Shown here: in pieces, positions 23,327 through 32,366 of the stretch | Layout: each line of letters opens with the position of its first letter | Numbering within the stretch: the first letter of the stretch is position 1 | Source of the DNA: Anaerolineales bacterium | GTDB taxonomy: Bacteria > Chloroflexota > Anaerolineae > Anaerolineales > UBA4823 | NCBI GenBank assembly: GCA_003105035.1 | Contig: PQAL01000014.1 | Coordinates: 62,001-126,000, forward strand | Direction of reading: 5' to 3' | DNA length: 64,000 nucleotides | Position numbers and translations under genes: made by a program | Notes under the pieces: generated by a model | Told to the model about the DNA's origin: nothing | What the model saw: only the letters and a program-made list of their open reading frames with translations | Databases searched by the model: none

Positions 23327-25696
23327 ATGCCGAAGCAACCTGATCGACACCTGCGTTCGATATTGCCAATCCCGGACTTAGTCAAACCAGGGTTGACTAC
23401 TTATGACGCGAAAGACCCGGATACAAAATACCCTCCCATCGAACCCCTACGCCCGCCTGATGGCGCTCCCAATGTATTGATCATCCTGCTGGATGACGTA
23501 GGCTTTGGAGCATCAAGCGCATTTGGCGGACCCATTAATACCCCGACGGCTGAAAAACTGGCGGCAAACGGCTTGCGTTATAACCGCTTTCATACCACTG
23601 CTTTGTGCGCACCCACTCGCCAGGCTTTACTGACCGGACGCAATCACCATTCCGTGGGCATGGGCAGCATCACCGAGACTGCTACATCTGCCCCAGGCAA
23701 CAACTCGCTACGACCTAATACAAAGGCACCCATTGCCCTAACACTCAAGTTGAACGGTTATTCGACTGCTCAATTCGGCAAATGCCATGAAGTCCCAGTC
23801 TGGCAGAGCTCTCCACTTGGGCCATTCGATGCCTGGCCAGCAGGTGGGGGAGGATTCGAGTATTTCTATGGTTTCATCGGCGGCGAAAATAACCAGTGGG
23901 ATCCGGCACTGTACGAAGGACTAACCCCCATCGAACCTCCGTCAACTCCAGAGGAAGGATACCATCTAACGGAAGACTTGGCGGATCATGCAGTCAATTG
24001 GGTACGCCAGCAGAAAGCTTTGATGCCCGATAAACCCTTTTTTATGTACTTTGCACCCGGAGCCACCCATGCGCCTCACCATGTATCCAAGGAATGGGCT
24101 GACAAATACAAGGGTAAGTTTGCTCATGGATGGGACAAACAACGTGAGATCACTTTCGCCCGTCAGAAGGAATTGGGCGTCATCCCCCCAGACGCTGATT
24201 TGTGCAAACGCCACACCGAGATAACTGCGTGGGACGATATGCCTGTTAATCTTAAACCTGTGCTGGAGCGTGAAATGGAGGTTTATGCTGGGTTCTTGGA
24301 GCACACAGATTACCACGTTGGGCGTGTGATCGATGCGATCGAAAACCTCGGGATCCTGGACAATACGTTGATTTTCTACATTATCGGTGACAATGGTGCT
24401 TCTGCAGAAGGCACGATAAACGGCGCATTCAACGAGATGGCGAATTTCAACGGCATGGCGGCTCTGGAAACCCCTGAATTCATGCTCTCCAAGATGGACG
24501 AGTTCGGCTCTCCTGAATCCTACAACCACTATTCTGTGGGCTGGGCTTGGGCGATGGATACACCCTACCAATGGACCAAGCAAATTGCCTCACACTGGGG
24601 TGGAACCCGCAATGGTACGATTGTTCACTGGCCTAAGGGCATCCAGCAAAACGGTGGTATGCGCTCACAGTTCTGCCACGTCATCGACATTGCCCCCACT
24701 ATACTCGAAGCTGCTGGATTGCCTGAACCAACCATGGTCAATGGCGTGCTGCAATCCCCGATGGAAGGTACCAGCATCCTGTATAGTTTCAACGATGGAA
24801 ACGCTCCCGAACGTCATGCGCTGCAGTATTTCGAGATGTTTGGCAACCGAGGTATCTACTATAAGGGCTGGAGTGCAGTTACCAAGCATCGCACTCCGTG
24901 GCTATTGGTAGAAAAAGCGCCAGCTTTTGACAATGATTTGTGGGAGCTTTATGACGGCAGCAAGGATTGGAGCCAGGCAAATAACCTTGCCAAGGAAAAT
25001 CCAGACATGCTGAGTCAACTCCAGCGACTGTGGTTGATCGAGGCTGTCAAGTATAACGTTGTTCCTATGGACGACCGCACCGGTGAACGCCTTAACCCTG
25101 ACTTAGCTGGACGACCAACGCTCGTGCATGGCAACTCGCAGATGTTCTTTTCAGGTATGGGGCGCCTGTCGGAGAACAGTGTGGTAAATATAAAGAATAA
25201 GTCGTTTTCCATCACGGCCGAGATCGAAGTAAAAGGAAAGCCCGCCAACGGTGTGATAATAGCACAAGGCGGCAAGTTTGGGGGTTGGAGCGTTTATGCC
25301 AAGAACGGTAAGCTTAAATTCGTTTACAATGTGCTGGGTATTCACATGTTTACTACTGAAGCCACAGAACCAATACCCCAGGGTAAGCATCAGGTGCGCA
25401 TGGAATTCGCTTACGACGGTGGTGGTCTTGCCAAAGGCGGCAATGTCATACTTTTCTACGACGGCAAGGAAGTGGGAAAGGGTCGCGTTGCGGTAACACA
25501 GGCGATGGTCTTCTCAGCCGATGAAACCACCGACATTGGATACGAGTCCGGCACGCCTGTGTGCTCAGATTACACACCCGCAACGAGTAAATTTACCGGT
25601 AAGATACGCTGGGTTCAACTAGACGTAGGCAAAGATGATCATGACCATTTTATTGATCCAGAGGAACGCTTGCGAATTGCCATGGCAAGGCAATAA
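23327..25696 (+). CDS. arylsulfatase (formylglycine-dependent)
   Basis: A 789-residue sulfatase that hydrolyses sulfate esters. NVLIILLDDVGFGASSAF (about 49-66) provides the metal-binding Asp pair, and the modification motif CAPTRQALLTGR begins at Cys94, the residue that becomes formylglycine. Other signatures are GYSTAQFGKCHEV near residue 145, where sulfatases normally have a Lys and His, YFAPGATHAPHH, and FYIIGDNGAS, with the metal-binding Asp-Asn pair. The last 200 residues look like a beta-sandwich. There is no signal peptide, so the protein should be cytosolic, as known for some bacterial arylsulfatases. Because the key residue is Cys rather than Ser and an anaerobic maturase is encoded 5 kb downstream, the two probably work together. 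GAAGGAGTG precedes the ATG. Confidence 0.9.
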   Translation: MPKQPDRHLRSILPIPDLVKPGLTTYDAKDPDTKYPPIEPLRPPDGAPNVLIILLDDVGFGASSAFGGPINTPTAEKLAANGLRYNRFHTTALCAPTRQALLTGRNHHSVGMGSITETATSAPGNNSLRPNTKAPIALTLKLNGYSTAQFGKCHEVPVWQSSPLGPFDAWPAGGGGFEYFYGFIGGENNQWDPALYEGLTPIEPPSTPEEGYHLTEDLADHAVNWVRQQKALMPDKPFFMYFAPGATHAPHHVSKEWADKYKGKFAHGWDKQREITFARQKELGVIPPDADLCKRHTEITAWDDMPVNLKPVLEREMEVYAGFLEHTDYHVGRVIDAIENLGILDNTLIFYIIGDNGASAEGTINGAFNEMANFNGMAALETPEFMLSKMDEFGSPESYNHYSVGWAWAMDTPYQWTKQIASHWGGTRNGTIVHWPKGIQQNGGMRSQFCHVIDIAPTILEAAGLPEPTMVNGVLQSPMEGTSILYSFNDGNAPERHALQYFEMFGNRGIYYKGWSAVTKHRTPWLLVEKAPAFDNDLWELYDGSKDWSQANNLAKENPDMLSQLQRLWLIEAVKYNVVPMDDRTGERLNPDLAGRPTLVHGNSQMFFSGMGRLSENSVVNIKNKSFSITAEIEVKGKPANGVIIAQGGKFGGWSVYAKNGKLKFVYNVLGIHMFTTEATEPIPQGKHQVRMEFAYDGGGLAKGGNVILFYDGKEVGKGRVAVTQAMVFSADETTDIGYESGTPVCSDYTPATSKFTGKIRWVQLDVGKDDHDHFIDPEERLRIAMARQ

Positions 25697-25706
25697 AGTG
25701 TGATTA

Positions 25707-25742
25707 GTTGGGGGTGGGCGTTTTAAGGTGCTCACCCCCACC
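25707..25742 (+). terminator. hairpin after the sulfatase gene
   Basis: An imperfect 13-base stem (GTTGGGGGTGGGC against GCTCACCCCCACC, with one mismatch and one G-T pair) lies ten bases after the sulfatase stop. There is no T-run after the right arm, so it may be an mRNA-stabilising or partly terminating hairpin between the sulfatase and the downstream membrane gene. Confidence 0.5.
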
Positions 25743-25763
25743 GTATGAAAGGCTAAAAAATCA

Positions 25764-26432
25764 TTGATCAAAGAAGACATACATCCCCGAGCTAGCCTGA
25801 CCACGCCGCGCGCCGCTGCGATTGCAGGAATCCTGTTTTCAGTTTTGCTATTAATCAGCCTGGTTCTGATAAAGCTTTCTGTGCCTGCCAATCCACAAGC
25901 TGAAGGAAATTGGCTGGCTGATAATTCTGCCAAGGTTAGCCTGGCTTTAAACCTGATCCCGTTCTCTGGGATAGCCTTTTTGTGGTTTATAGGCGTTATC
26001 CGTGATCGCTTGGGGTCGTCTGAAGATCGATTCTTTTCCACTGTCTTCCTGGGTAGTGGACTTTTATTTTTAGCGATGCTGTTCACTTCTTCTGGGGTAG
26101 CGGGCAGCGTAATTAGTTTGTACGGCATCAATCCCGACAGTTTTATCAACTCTGGGACGTATGCTCTGGGCCGTACGATCGTTTTTATGATAATGACGGT
26201 ATATACAATGAAAATGGCCGGGGTGTTCATGATCTCCACCAGTACCCTGTCAATCCGTACCGGGATTATCCCGCGCTGGATGGCATACCTTGGGATCGGA
26301 CTGGCATTATTTTTATTATTAAGCATGAGCTTTTTTGATTGGGCCTCGCTGCTATTTCCGATGTGGGTGTTATTGATCAGCATTCATATCCTGTGGTCAA
26401 ATCTAAAAACTAATATGAAGGTGAGCTTATGA
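25764..26432 (+). CDS. multi-pass membrane protein of unknown function
   Basis: A 222-residue membrane protein that starts with TTG (AAAGG lies about 12 bases before) and has about six hydrophobic helices: AAIAGILFSVLLLISLVLIK, LALNLIPFSGIAFLWFIGVI, FLGSGLLFLAMLFTSSG, RTIVFMIMTVYTMKMAGVFM, WMAYLGIGLALFLLLSMSFF and LFPMWVLLISIHILW. No known catalytic motif was seen. The layout resembles uncharacterised DUF4386-type proteins, but this is not certain. Its last four bases overlap the start of the K+ channel gene (ATGA), so the two are translationally coupled and may function together. Confidence 0.65.
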   Translation: MIKEDIHPRASLTTPRAAAIAGILFSVLLLISLVLIKLSVPANPQAEGNWLADNSAKVSLALNLIPFSGIAFLWFIGVIRDRLGSSEDRFFSTVFLGSGLLFLAMLFTSSGVAGSVISLYGINPDSFINSGTYALGRTIVFMIMTVYTMKMAGVFMISTSTLSIRTGIIPRWMAYLGIGLALFLLLSMSFFDWASLLFPMWVLLISIHILWSNLKTNMKVSL

Positions 26433-27262
26433 CAAAGGAAGAAACATCTCCACGGAAACACAGCAACTCGTACAATATATTTATCCTGGTGCTCACGGTC
26501 TTATCTTTACTCGTGATGGTGGCCTTATTGTTGCCATTATCTTCCGAAACGATCAAATTGCTTACATTCTACGACAACCTTATCTGCTTCATTTTCCTGA
26601 TCGATTTTTTTCTGAACCTTAAAAACTCCCCTAAAAAATCTGACTACTTTATCGGGCAACGCGGATGGCTCGACTTACTTGGATCGATACCTTCGCTCGG
26701 TCTTTTGAGCAATGTTGGTAAATACGCAGGCTTATTACGCCTGGCTCGCCTGAGCCGCCTCGCACGCATTACCCGTTTATTGCGTGGCGAAAATAAAAAA
26801 GCGCTGCTGAATGATATCCTCACTAACCGCAGCCGGTATGCCACATTTCTGACGATTTTACTGACGATCATCGTGTTGACCATATCCAGTGTGCTAGTAC
26901 TCCAATTTGAAAGTAAATCACCCGATGCAAACATCAAGAGCGGAGGTGATGCTTTCTGGTATTCAATCGTGACCATCACCACGGTAGGTTATGGTGACCG
27001 TTACCCGGTCACGCCAGCGGGTCGCATTACTGCCTTATTCATCATGTTTATGGGCGTTGGGATTATCGGTGCCTTGGCCAGTATTCTCGCCAGCGTGCTT
27101 GTCGGAGGTCAGTCAGCAGCTGAGGAAGAGAAAGCAGCTCCTCAAGCAGAGAGTTCGATCATTGCTACCTCTTCAGTCGAACAGGAACTGGCTGGGGTCA
27201 AAAATGAGCTGGCTGCCATCCGCCAACTCTTAGAAAAAAAGGATGAACCAGGAGACAGGTAA
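26429..27262 (+). CDS. voltage-gated-type potassium channel
   Basis: A 277-residue ion channel with six membrane helices. The S4-like segment LLRLARLSRLARITRLLRG (about 102-120) carries Arg at every third position, as in KvAP. The pore loop has the potassium filter ITTVGYGDRYPVTPAGRI near residue 185. The C-terminal tail ends in a predicted coiled coil (VEQELAGVKNELAAIRQLLE), which probably helps tetramer formation. The length matches bacterial Kv-type channels. AAGGTGAG precedes the ATG, which overlaps the upstream gene by four bases. Whether it is truly voltage-gated cannot be told from sequence alone. Confidence 0.9.
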   Translation: MTKEETSPRKHSNSYNIFILVLTVLSLLVMVALLLPLSSETIKLLTFYDNLICFIFLIDFFLNLKNSPKKSDYFIGQRGWLDLLGSIPSLGLLSNVGKYAGLLRLARLSRLARITRLLRGENKKALLNDILTNRSRYATFLTILLTIIVLTISSVLVLQFESKSPDANIKSGGDAFWYSIVTITTVGYGDRYPVTPAGRITALFIMFMGVGIIGALASILASVLVGGQSAAEEEKAAPQAESSIIATSSVEQELAGVKNELAAIRQLLEKKDEPGDR

Positions 27263-27562
27263 TTAATACTGGTTGCCTGACTGCTACATCCACTACTTCC
27301 AACTGCAATACCGGTTTCAACAATGATGATCGGGGCACTTACCGCTAAACGAAGAGCTCTGTTGTTTGTTGCATTCTTTTCCTTATTGTCTGTGAATGTG
27401 CCAACAATTTCGGTATGGCTATAATCGAATTATTTTATACGCGGGTACCTGCTTATTTGGCATTGTGACTGACTCATTCTGCGAGAGACATGCCACCTCC
27501 TGGGCTGGCATTGGCGCTGAAATATGCGATAATCAGGAGAGATTATTTATTAGGAGAATGTC
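27263..27562. other. intergenic region before the AI-2E gene
   Basis: These 300 bases hold no gene that could be supported. GCTATAATCG near 27418 contains a TATAAT that could be a -10 element for the AI-2E-family gene, but no convincing -35 was found. AGGAGA at the right end is the ribosome site of that gene. Confidence 0.4.
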
Positions 27563-28678
27563 ATGAATGAAATTCGAGGGCGGCTGGTTATTTATCTGGT
27601 AGGATTTGCTTCCGTATTTGTGATCTTATTTGGTGTGCGATCATCCGCCTCTATCATCAACCCAATATTACTGGCTATTGTAATAACGATCACGGTCTTA
27701 CCGCTACCCAGCCTGCTGACAAAACGCGGCATGCCCGGTTGGCTGGCATTAGTCCTGAGTATCCTATCAGTCGTTGTTATCTTGGGAGCGGTCATTGCCA
27801 CAGTTTTCTTCTCAGTAACTAAGCTAAGCACAGAATTGCCAACATACCTGGCAAGTGGTGCGGCTGAAGCCAGCCAGGAGCTCTCGGCGCCCGAAGGTAC
27901 ATCGTTAAATGTCCAAATTGCACAAGTCACTGCCGGTCTGGGAACAGTCGCACAGGGGCTGCTGGAAACCACACTTGGCTTGCTGGTCTCTTTCGGATTA
28001 GCGCTCGTGATTTTCCTGTTTATGATCAGTGCTGCCATGGCATTACCCACCCCCTCACGCTTAGGCCTGGACCCGACTACTCCAATCATTGGTCGGGTGT
28101 CATCCCTCACCGAAGATGTCCGTAAATACATGACCACCCTCACCTTTATTAATCTGTTGGTAGGCATAGGTAATACGATATTCTTGTGGATCATGGGCGT
28201 GCCTTATGCATTACTCTGGGGATTACTCGCATGGTTCATGGGTTATATCCCGTCCATTGGCTTCTGGATCGCCCTGATTCCCCCTGTTCTTCTTGCGTAT
28301 GCAATTTATGGTCTGAAGACTGCTGTGATTGTCTTTATTGTTTATGTTCTCATTAATGGCGGTATTCAAAATTTTGTCCAACCGAAGATCATGGGAGATA
28401 AGCTAAAAATATCCCCGGTCGTTGTATTCGTCAGCTTACTCATATGGGGATATCTCCTAGGCGGGATCGGCGCCATTCTGGCTGTGCCGATGACGCTATT
28501 AGTGCTGATCTTTATGGAGAATTTTGAAGGTACCCGGCCTGTGGCCATCCTTATGCGTTATACCGGTGGGGAGAAGAAAGAGGAAAGGGAAGAAGCCGCA
28601 AAGCATGTTGGCAGCCTTTGGGAAAAGGTAAAGGGGACAATTATCCCTTCGCGTGAGCAGAAAGATACCAGTGAGTGA
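27563..28678 (+). CDS. AI-2E family transporter
   Basis: A 371-residue membrane protein of the AI-2E exporter superfamily (PF01594 type), with two N-terminal helices, a long soluble segment (about 80-130, PTYLASGAAEASQELSAPEG) and five or six further helices. Typical stretches are LWGLLAWFMGYIPSIGFWIA and VQPKIMGDKLKISPVVVFVS near the end, followed by LGGIGAILAVPMTLLVLIF. The C-terminal tail is charged. Members include TqsA (autoinducer-2 export) and Na+/H+ antiporters, so the substrate is unknown. TAGGAGA precedes the ATG, and the SulP gene starts 28 bases after its stop. Confidence 0.85.
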   Translation: MNEIRGRLVIYLVGFASVFVILFGVRSSASIINPILLAIVITITVLPLPSLLTKRGMPGWLALVLSILSVVVILGAVIATVFFSVTKLSTELPTYLASGAAEASQELSAPEGTSLNVQIAQVTAGLGTVAQGLLETTLGLLVSFGLALVIFLFMISAAMALPTPSRLGLDPTTPIIGRVSSLTEDVRKYMTTLTFINLLVGIGNTIFLWIMGVPYALLWGLLAWFMGYIPSIGFWIALIPPVLLAYAIYGLKTAVIVFIVYVLINGGIQNFVQPKIMGDKLKISPVVVFVSLLIWGYLLGGIGAILAVPMTLLVLIFMENFEGTRPVAILMRYTGGEKKEEREEAAKHVGSLWEKVKGTIIPSREQKDTSE

Positions 28679-28706
28679 TTCATTATTTATGTCATGAGGA
28701 TAAACT

Positions 28707-30584
28707 ATGGCCTCTCAAGCGACAAGAAATAAAAATCGATTAAGCATCACCCGTTTCTTACCGATCATGAGCTGGCTTCCCAATTACCAGCGGATATGGC
28801 TGCGCGGGGATGTCCTGGCTGGTTTGACCGTGCTGGCTTTGTTGATCCCTGAGGGTATGGCCTATGCTGAAATTGCTGGTATGCCCCCCCAAACTGCCTT
28901 TTATGCTGCACCGATTGGCTTGTTGATGTACGCCATTTTCGGAACTTCACGTCAGCTTGTGGTAGCTGTCTCTGCAGCCATTGCGACAATGTCAGCAGCA
29001 GCAATTGGGCCGCTGGCGGCATCTGGTTCACCGGAATATGCCGCGCTGACCGCTGGATTGGCTATCCTGGCAGGCTTGGTCTCTATCTTTGCAGGGCTTT
29101 TCAAGCTCGGCCGCATCGCATCGTTCTTCTCTGAATCAGTTTTGGCTGGTTTTGTTACTGGACTGGCTTTGACAATTGCCATCAAGCAAGTGCCCAAGCT
29201 GTTCGGACTCGAAGGTGGGGCAGGAAACTTCTGGGAGCGGCTGTACGAGATTATCATACACTTGAACGAAACACACTTATTAACCTTAGTCGTGGGATTA
29301 TTCTCAATCGCCTTGATTTTCTTGCTGGAACACCGTTTCCACAAGCTACCTGCTGCGCTTATTGTCATGGTACTCGGGATCATTTTATCCAGCCTCTTTG
29401 CTTTTGAAGCGCTAGGAATAAAGGTGGTGGGCGACATCCCAGCTGGGTTGGCTCCACCAATACTGCCAAGTCTAGCTTTGGACCAATGGTTACTGCTAAT
29501 TCCAGCCGCACTCGGGCTGGCGTTGGTCAACTTCGCAGAAGCGTACGGTCCAGCACGTAATTTTTCTGCCAAGCATAGTTATGAAATATCCGCTAACCAG
29601 GAACTAGTTGGCTTGGGAGCTGCCAATCTAGGTGCTGGATTCTTCCAAGGGTTTTCAATCGGTTCAAGCCTGTCCAAGTCGGCTGCCAATGACCGAGCCG
29701 GAGCAAAGACACCAGTAGCCTTGATTGTTTGCGCATTTTTGACAATCTTTGTGGCGCTTTTCTTTACCCCGCTCTTTGCCCCCCTGCCTGAAGCGGTGCT
29801 TGCTGCTGTGGTGGTGGTTGCTATAACTGGAATGATAAAAGTTAAAGCAATTCGCCGTCTCTACCACTTGAACCGCATGGATTTTACGCTGGCAATCGTG
29901 GCGATATTCGGAGTTCTCACCTTTGAGGCACTTCAAGGATTAATGATCGCTGTGATCCTATCCCTGTTAGCCTTGGTATGGCGTGCCAGTCAATCGAAAT
30001 TAAGCGTCCTTGGTCGTGAACCTGGCAGACTTATCTTTAGCGATAATCGCTGGCATCCGGATAATCACACCATACCAGGATTGATGATCCTGCGGCCAGA
30101 TGAAGGCTTGTTCTTCGCCAATGCTGATGCTCTCCGAAACGAGATCATTACTCTTGTAGATTCTGCACAGCCACCCGTCAAGGTCGTCCTGCTCGACCTG
30201 GAAATGAGTAACCAGCTGGATGTACCTTCAATGGACATGCTGGTAGAGCTTCATGAGGAGCTAGTAAACCGAAACATCGATATGTGGTTATCTAGGCTGC
30301 ATGGACCAGTACGCAGGGCTCTCGAACGAGGAAATTTCTTCCAAAAGATCAACCTTAAAAACGTTCGGCCTCGGAATCTCGATAGTATGCTTGAGTATCT
30401 TACCGCAGACATAATCGATGGATTTGAGGATATTGAAGTGGTAAGAGATGGATTGAAGATGACCCAGGATGTGATTGAAAAGCTGCTCACAAATCCAACC
30501 GAAGAGCGACGGGAGGTTTTGGAAAATTATCATCAAAAACTGGCAGAAATGCTAAAGGCTACTAAATTAAATTCAATAAAATAA
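28707..30584 (+). CDS. SulP-family sulfate permease
   Basis: A 625-residue SLC26/SulP transporter. RGDVLAGLTVLALLIPEGMA (about 33-52) opens the membrane domain, AEIAGMPPQTAFYAAPIGLL is the classic SulP signature, and GFFQGFSIGSSLSKSAAND holds the GSSLSKSA pattern. The membrane domain runs to about residue 430, and a C-terminal STAS domain (about 455-575, VVLLDLEMSNQLDVPSMDML) follows. Length is normal and no carbonic-anhydrase fusion is present. Known relatives take up sulfate, bicarbonate or other anions. The position between an arylsulfatase and its maturase favours sulfate. The maturase gene begins seven bases after its stop, so expression is coupled. Confidence 0.9.
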   Translation: MASQATRNKNRLSITRFLPIMSWLPNYQRIWLRGDVLAGLTVLALLIPEGMAYAEIAGMPPQTAFYAAPIGLLMYAIFGTSRQLVVAVSAAIATMSAAAIGPLAASGSPEYAALTAGLAILAGLVSIFAGLFKLGRIASFFSESVLAGFVTGLALTIAIKQVPKLFGLEGGAGNFWERLYEIIIHLNETHLLTLVVGLFSIALIFLLEHRFHKLPAALIVMVLGIILSSLFAFEALGIKVVGDIPAGLAPPILPSLALDQWLLLIPAALGLALVNFAEAYGPARNFSAKHSYEISANQELVGLGAANLGAGFFQGFSIGSSLSKSAANDRAGAKTPVALIVCAFLTIFVALFFTPLFAPLPEAVLAAVVVVAITGMIKVKAIRRLYHLNRMDFTLAIVAIFGVLTFEALQGLMIAVILSLLALVWRASQSKLSVLGREPGRLIFSDNRWHPDNHTIPGLMILRPDEGLFFANADALRNEIITLVDSAQPPVKVVLLDLEMSNQLDVPSMDMLVELHEELVNRNIDMWLSRLHGPVRRALERGNFFQKINLKNVRPRNLDSMLEYLTADIIDGFEDIEVVRDGLKMTQDVIEKLLTNPTEERREVLENYHQKLAEMLKATKLNSIK

Positions 30585-30591
30585 ACCCGAT

Positions 30592-31923
30592 ATGGTTGAT
30601 ATAAACGAAATTAAGCCATCCAAGGCTTCGCCATTTCAGTCGAGTTCTCCGACTACTCCGCTGGCATTTCACCTATTAGCTAAGCCGACCGGCGCGGTGT
30701 GCAATCTTGACTGCAAATATTGCTTCTTTCTCTCCAAGGAGCTGCTCTACCCGGGTAGCCAGTTCCGTATGACCGATCAGCTGCTCGAGACCTATGTCCG
30801 ACAGTTGCTCGAATCCCAGCCGATTTCTGAAGTAACCATTGCCTGGCAAGGTGGTGAACCGACCTTGATGGACCTGGATTTTTTCAAACGATCTGTGGAA
30901 TACGTGGAGAAGTACAGAAAGACAGGGCAGCAGGTACAATTCTCGATACAGACAAATGGCACAAGGCTTGACGATGATTGGGCAAAGTTTTTCAAACAGC
31001 ACAATTTCCTGGTCGGGTTAAGCATGGACGGGACTAAAGAGCTGCATAATACCTACCGGGTGAATAAAGGTGGACAGGGCAGCTTCCACCAGGTGATGAA
31101 AGGTAGAGAAGCACTGATCAGGCATGGGGTGGATACAAACATCCTGTGCACAGTCCATGCGGCTAATGCAGATCACCCCCTGGAAATCTATCACTACTTC
31201 CGCGATGAGCTCAAAGCGCAGTATATTCAATTCATCCCAATCGTCGAGCGGGTGACTGCTGCCACTTTACCCCTGGCAAACCAGGGTTGGAGCGAGAATT
31301 CCGGAAGTGACCGTCCACTATATACTCAAAAAGGCAATCTGGTGACCGAGCGTTCGGTACACCCAGAGCAATTTGGGCGTTTCCTCATTTCCATCTTTGA
31401 TGAATGGGTAGGGAGGGATGTGGGCCAGGTTTTTGTGCAATACTTCGACTCAGCATTGGCCAATTGGGTGGGCCAGCCCAGCTTGTGCATTTTTCAGCCC
31501 ACTTGCGGTACCGCGCTTGCCCTGGAACACAATGGTGATTTATATGCCTGCGATCACTTTGTCGAGCCCACCTTTCTGCTGGGTAATATCACCGATACCC
31601 ATATGATTGACCTGGTAGCGTCGAAGAAACAACAAAAATTCGGCCAGGATAAGTTCGATAAGCTTCCCCAATATTGCCGGCAGTGTGAAGTGTTGTTTGC
31701 CTGTTACGGAGAATGCCCGCGCAATCGCTTTGTCAACACGCCCGATGGTGAGCCCGGGTTGAACTATCTATGCGCAGGCTATAAATCCTTCTTCAAGCAT
31801 ATCGATCGCCCCATGCGAATCATGGCCGATCTACTCCGCCGAGGACGTTATGCTGACGAGGTGATGCAAATACTGGCTCAGGAGGAGCTGCAAAGCTCTA
31901 GCCGCGGGAAGTTGGTCGAATAG
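30592..31923 (+). CDS. anaerobic sulfatase-maturating enzyme (radical SAM)
   Basis: A 443-residue radical-SAM protein of the anSME family, which oxidises the active-site Cys or Ser of sulfatases to formylglycine without oxygen. FHLLAKPTGAVCNLDCKYCF near residue 23 holds the CxxxCxxC motif for the SAM-binding cluster, and ITIAWQGGEPTLM-type sequence follows near residue 83. The C-terminal SPASM region has the further cysteines expected to bind two auxiliary clusters: CIFQPTCGTALALEHNGDLY, ACDHFVEPT, YCRQCEVLFACYGECPRNRF and YLCAGYK. The first ATG is used. No good ribosome site precedes it, and translation may depend on the SulP gene ending seven bases before. The sulfatase at 23327 with its CAPTR motif is the obvious substrate. 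Confidence 0.93.
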   Translation: MVDINEIKPSKASPFQSSSPTTPLAFHLLAKPTGAVCNLDCKYCFFLSKELLYPGSQFRMTDQLLETYVRQLLESQPISEVTIAWQGGEPTLMDLDFFKRSVEYVEKYRKTGQQVQFSIQTNGTRLDDDWAKFFKQHNFLVGLSMDGTKELHNTYRVNKGGQGSFHQVMKGREALIRHGVDTNILCTVHAANADHPLEIYHYFRDELKAQYIQFIPIVERVTAATLPLANQGWSENSGSDRPLYTQKGNLVTERSVHPEQFGRFLISIFDEWVGRDVGQVFVQYFDSALANWVGQPSLCIFQPTCGTALALEHNGDLYACDHFVEPTFLLGNITDTHMIDLVASKKQQKFGQDKFDKLPQYCRQCEVLFACYGECPRNRFVNTPDGEPGLNYLCAGYKSFFKHIDRPMRIMADLLRRGRYADEVMQILAQEELQSSSRGKLVE

Positions 31924-32366
31924 GGCAGGATAAAATTACCCCATAGATCTCTTTTTTACCTATATAGAAAAAAACTTATAGCAACTAGCAGAGCTGATTG
32001 CTCCCGTCTACAAGAATTTCCCTAGGTAGATAAGGAATCCTCGCCAGGTTTCTCATGTGCCCAAAGCTGCCTGACGGGACTCGCATCCAATATTGCTGGT
32101 TCACTTGCTTGGGGGTCTTCTATAGATACTGATGGGTACCTTTTATATACAACGCGGACCGATGCAATGCCCATTTTGTTTTAGATCTCGATCAGTCCCG
32201 TTCTGCTTGAGTAACTCATCGTCCCATTTGCTCGAATTCTTATTATCACGCCACCGTAGGTGACCGGTGACTTATTCCTTGGGTCTACTGTAATTTCACT
32301 TCCGTAAGATTTACCGATTAAAATTACCTGGGGAGCCATCCAGGCTCCCCAGGTTTCAATACTGGA
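31924..32366. other. intergenic region between convergent genes
   Basis: A 443-base gap between the maturase (+) and the long protease (-). It holds no supportable reading frame. It should contain the ends of both transcripts. The only clear one is the hairpin at 32327-32353. An A/T-rich run near 31950-31975 (CTTTTTTACCTATATAGAAAAAAA) could end the maturase transcript, but its stem is weak. Confidence 0.4.
32327..32353 (-). terminator. intrinsic terminator of the long protease gene
   Basis: A perfect 11-bp, GC-rich stem (CCTGGGGAGCC and GGCTCCCCAGG) with a 5-base loop lies 14 bases beyond the protease stop. On the minus strand it is followed by TAATTTTAATC, a reasonable T-rich tail. It is a good intrinsic terminator for the leftward gene. 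Confidence 0.8.

Noticed and set aside
23002-23385. 127-residue frame on - across the SHOCT remnant and sulfatase start
   Set aside because: It runs through the sulfatase ribosome site and start. Its hydrophobic Phe/Leu-rich text comes from an A-rich spacer read in reverse.
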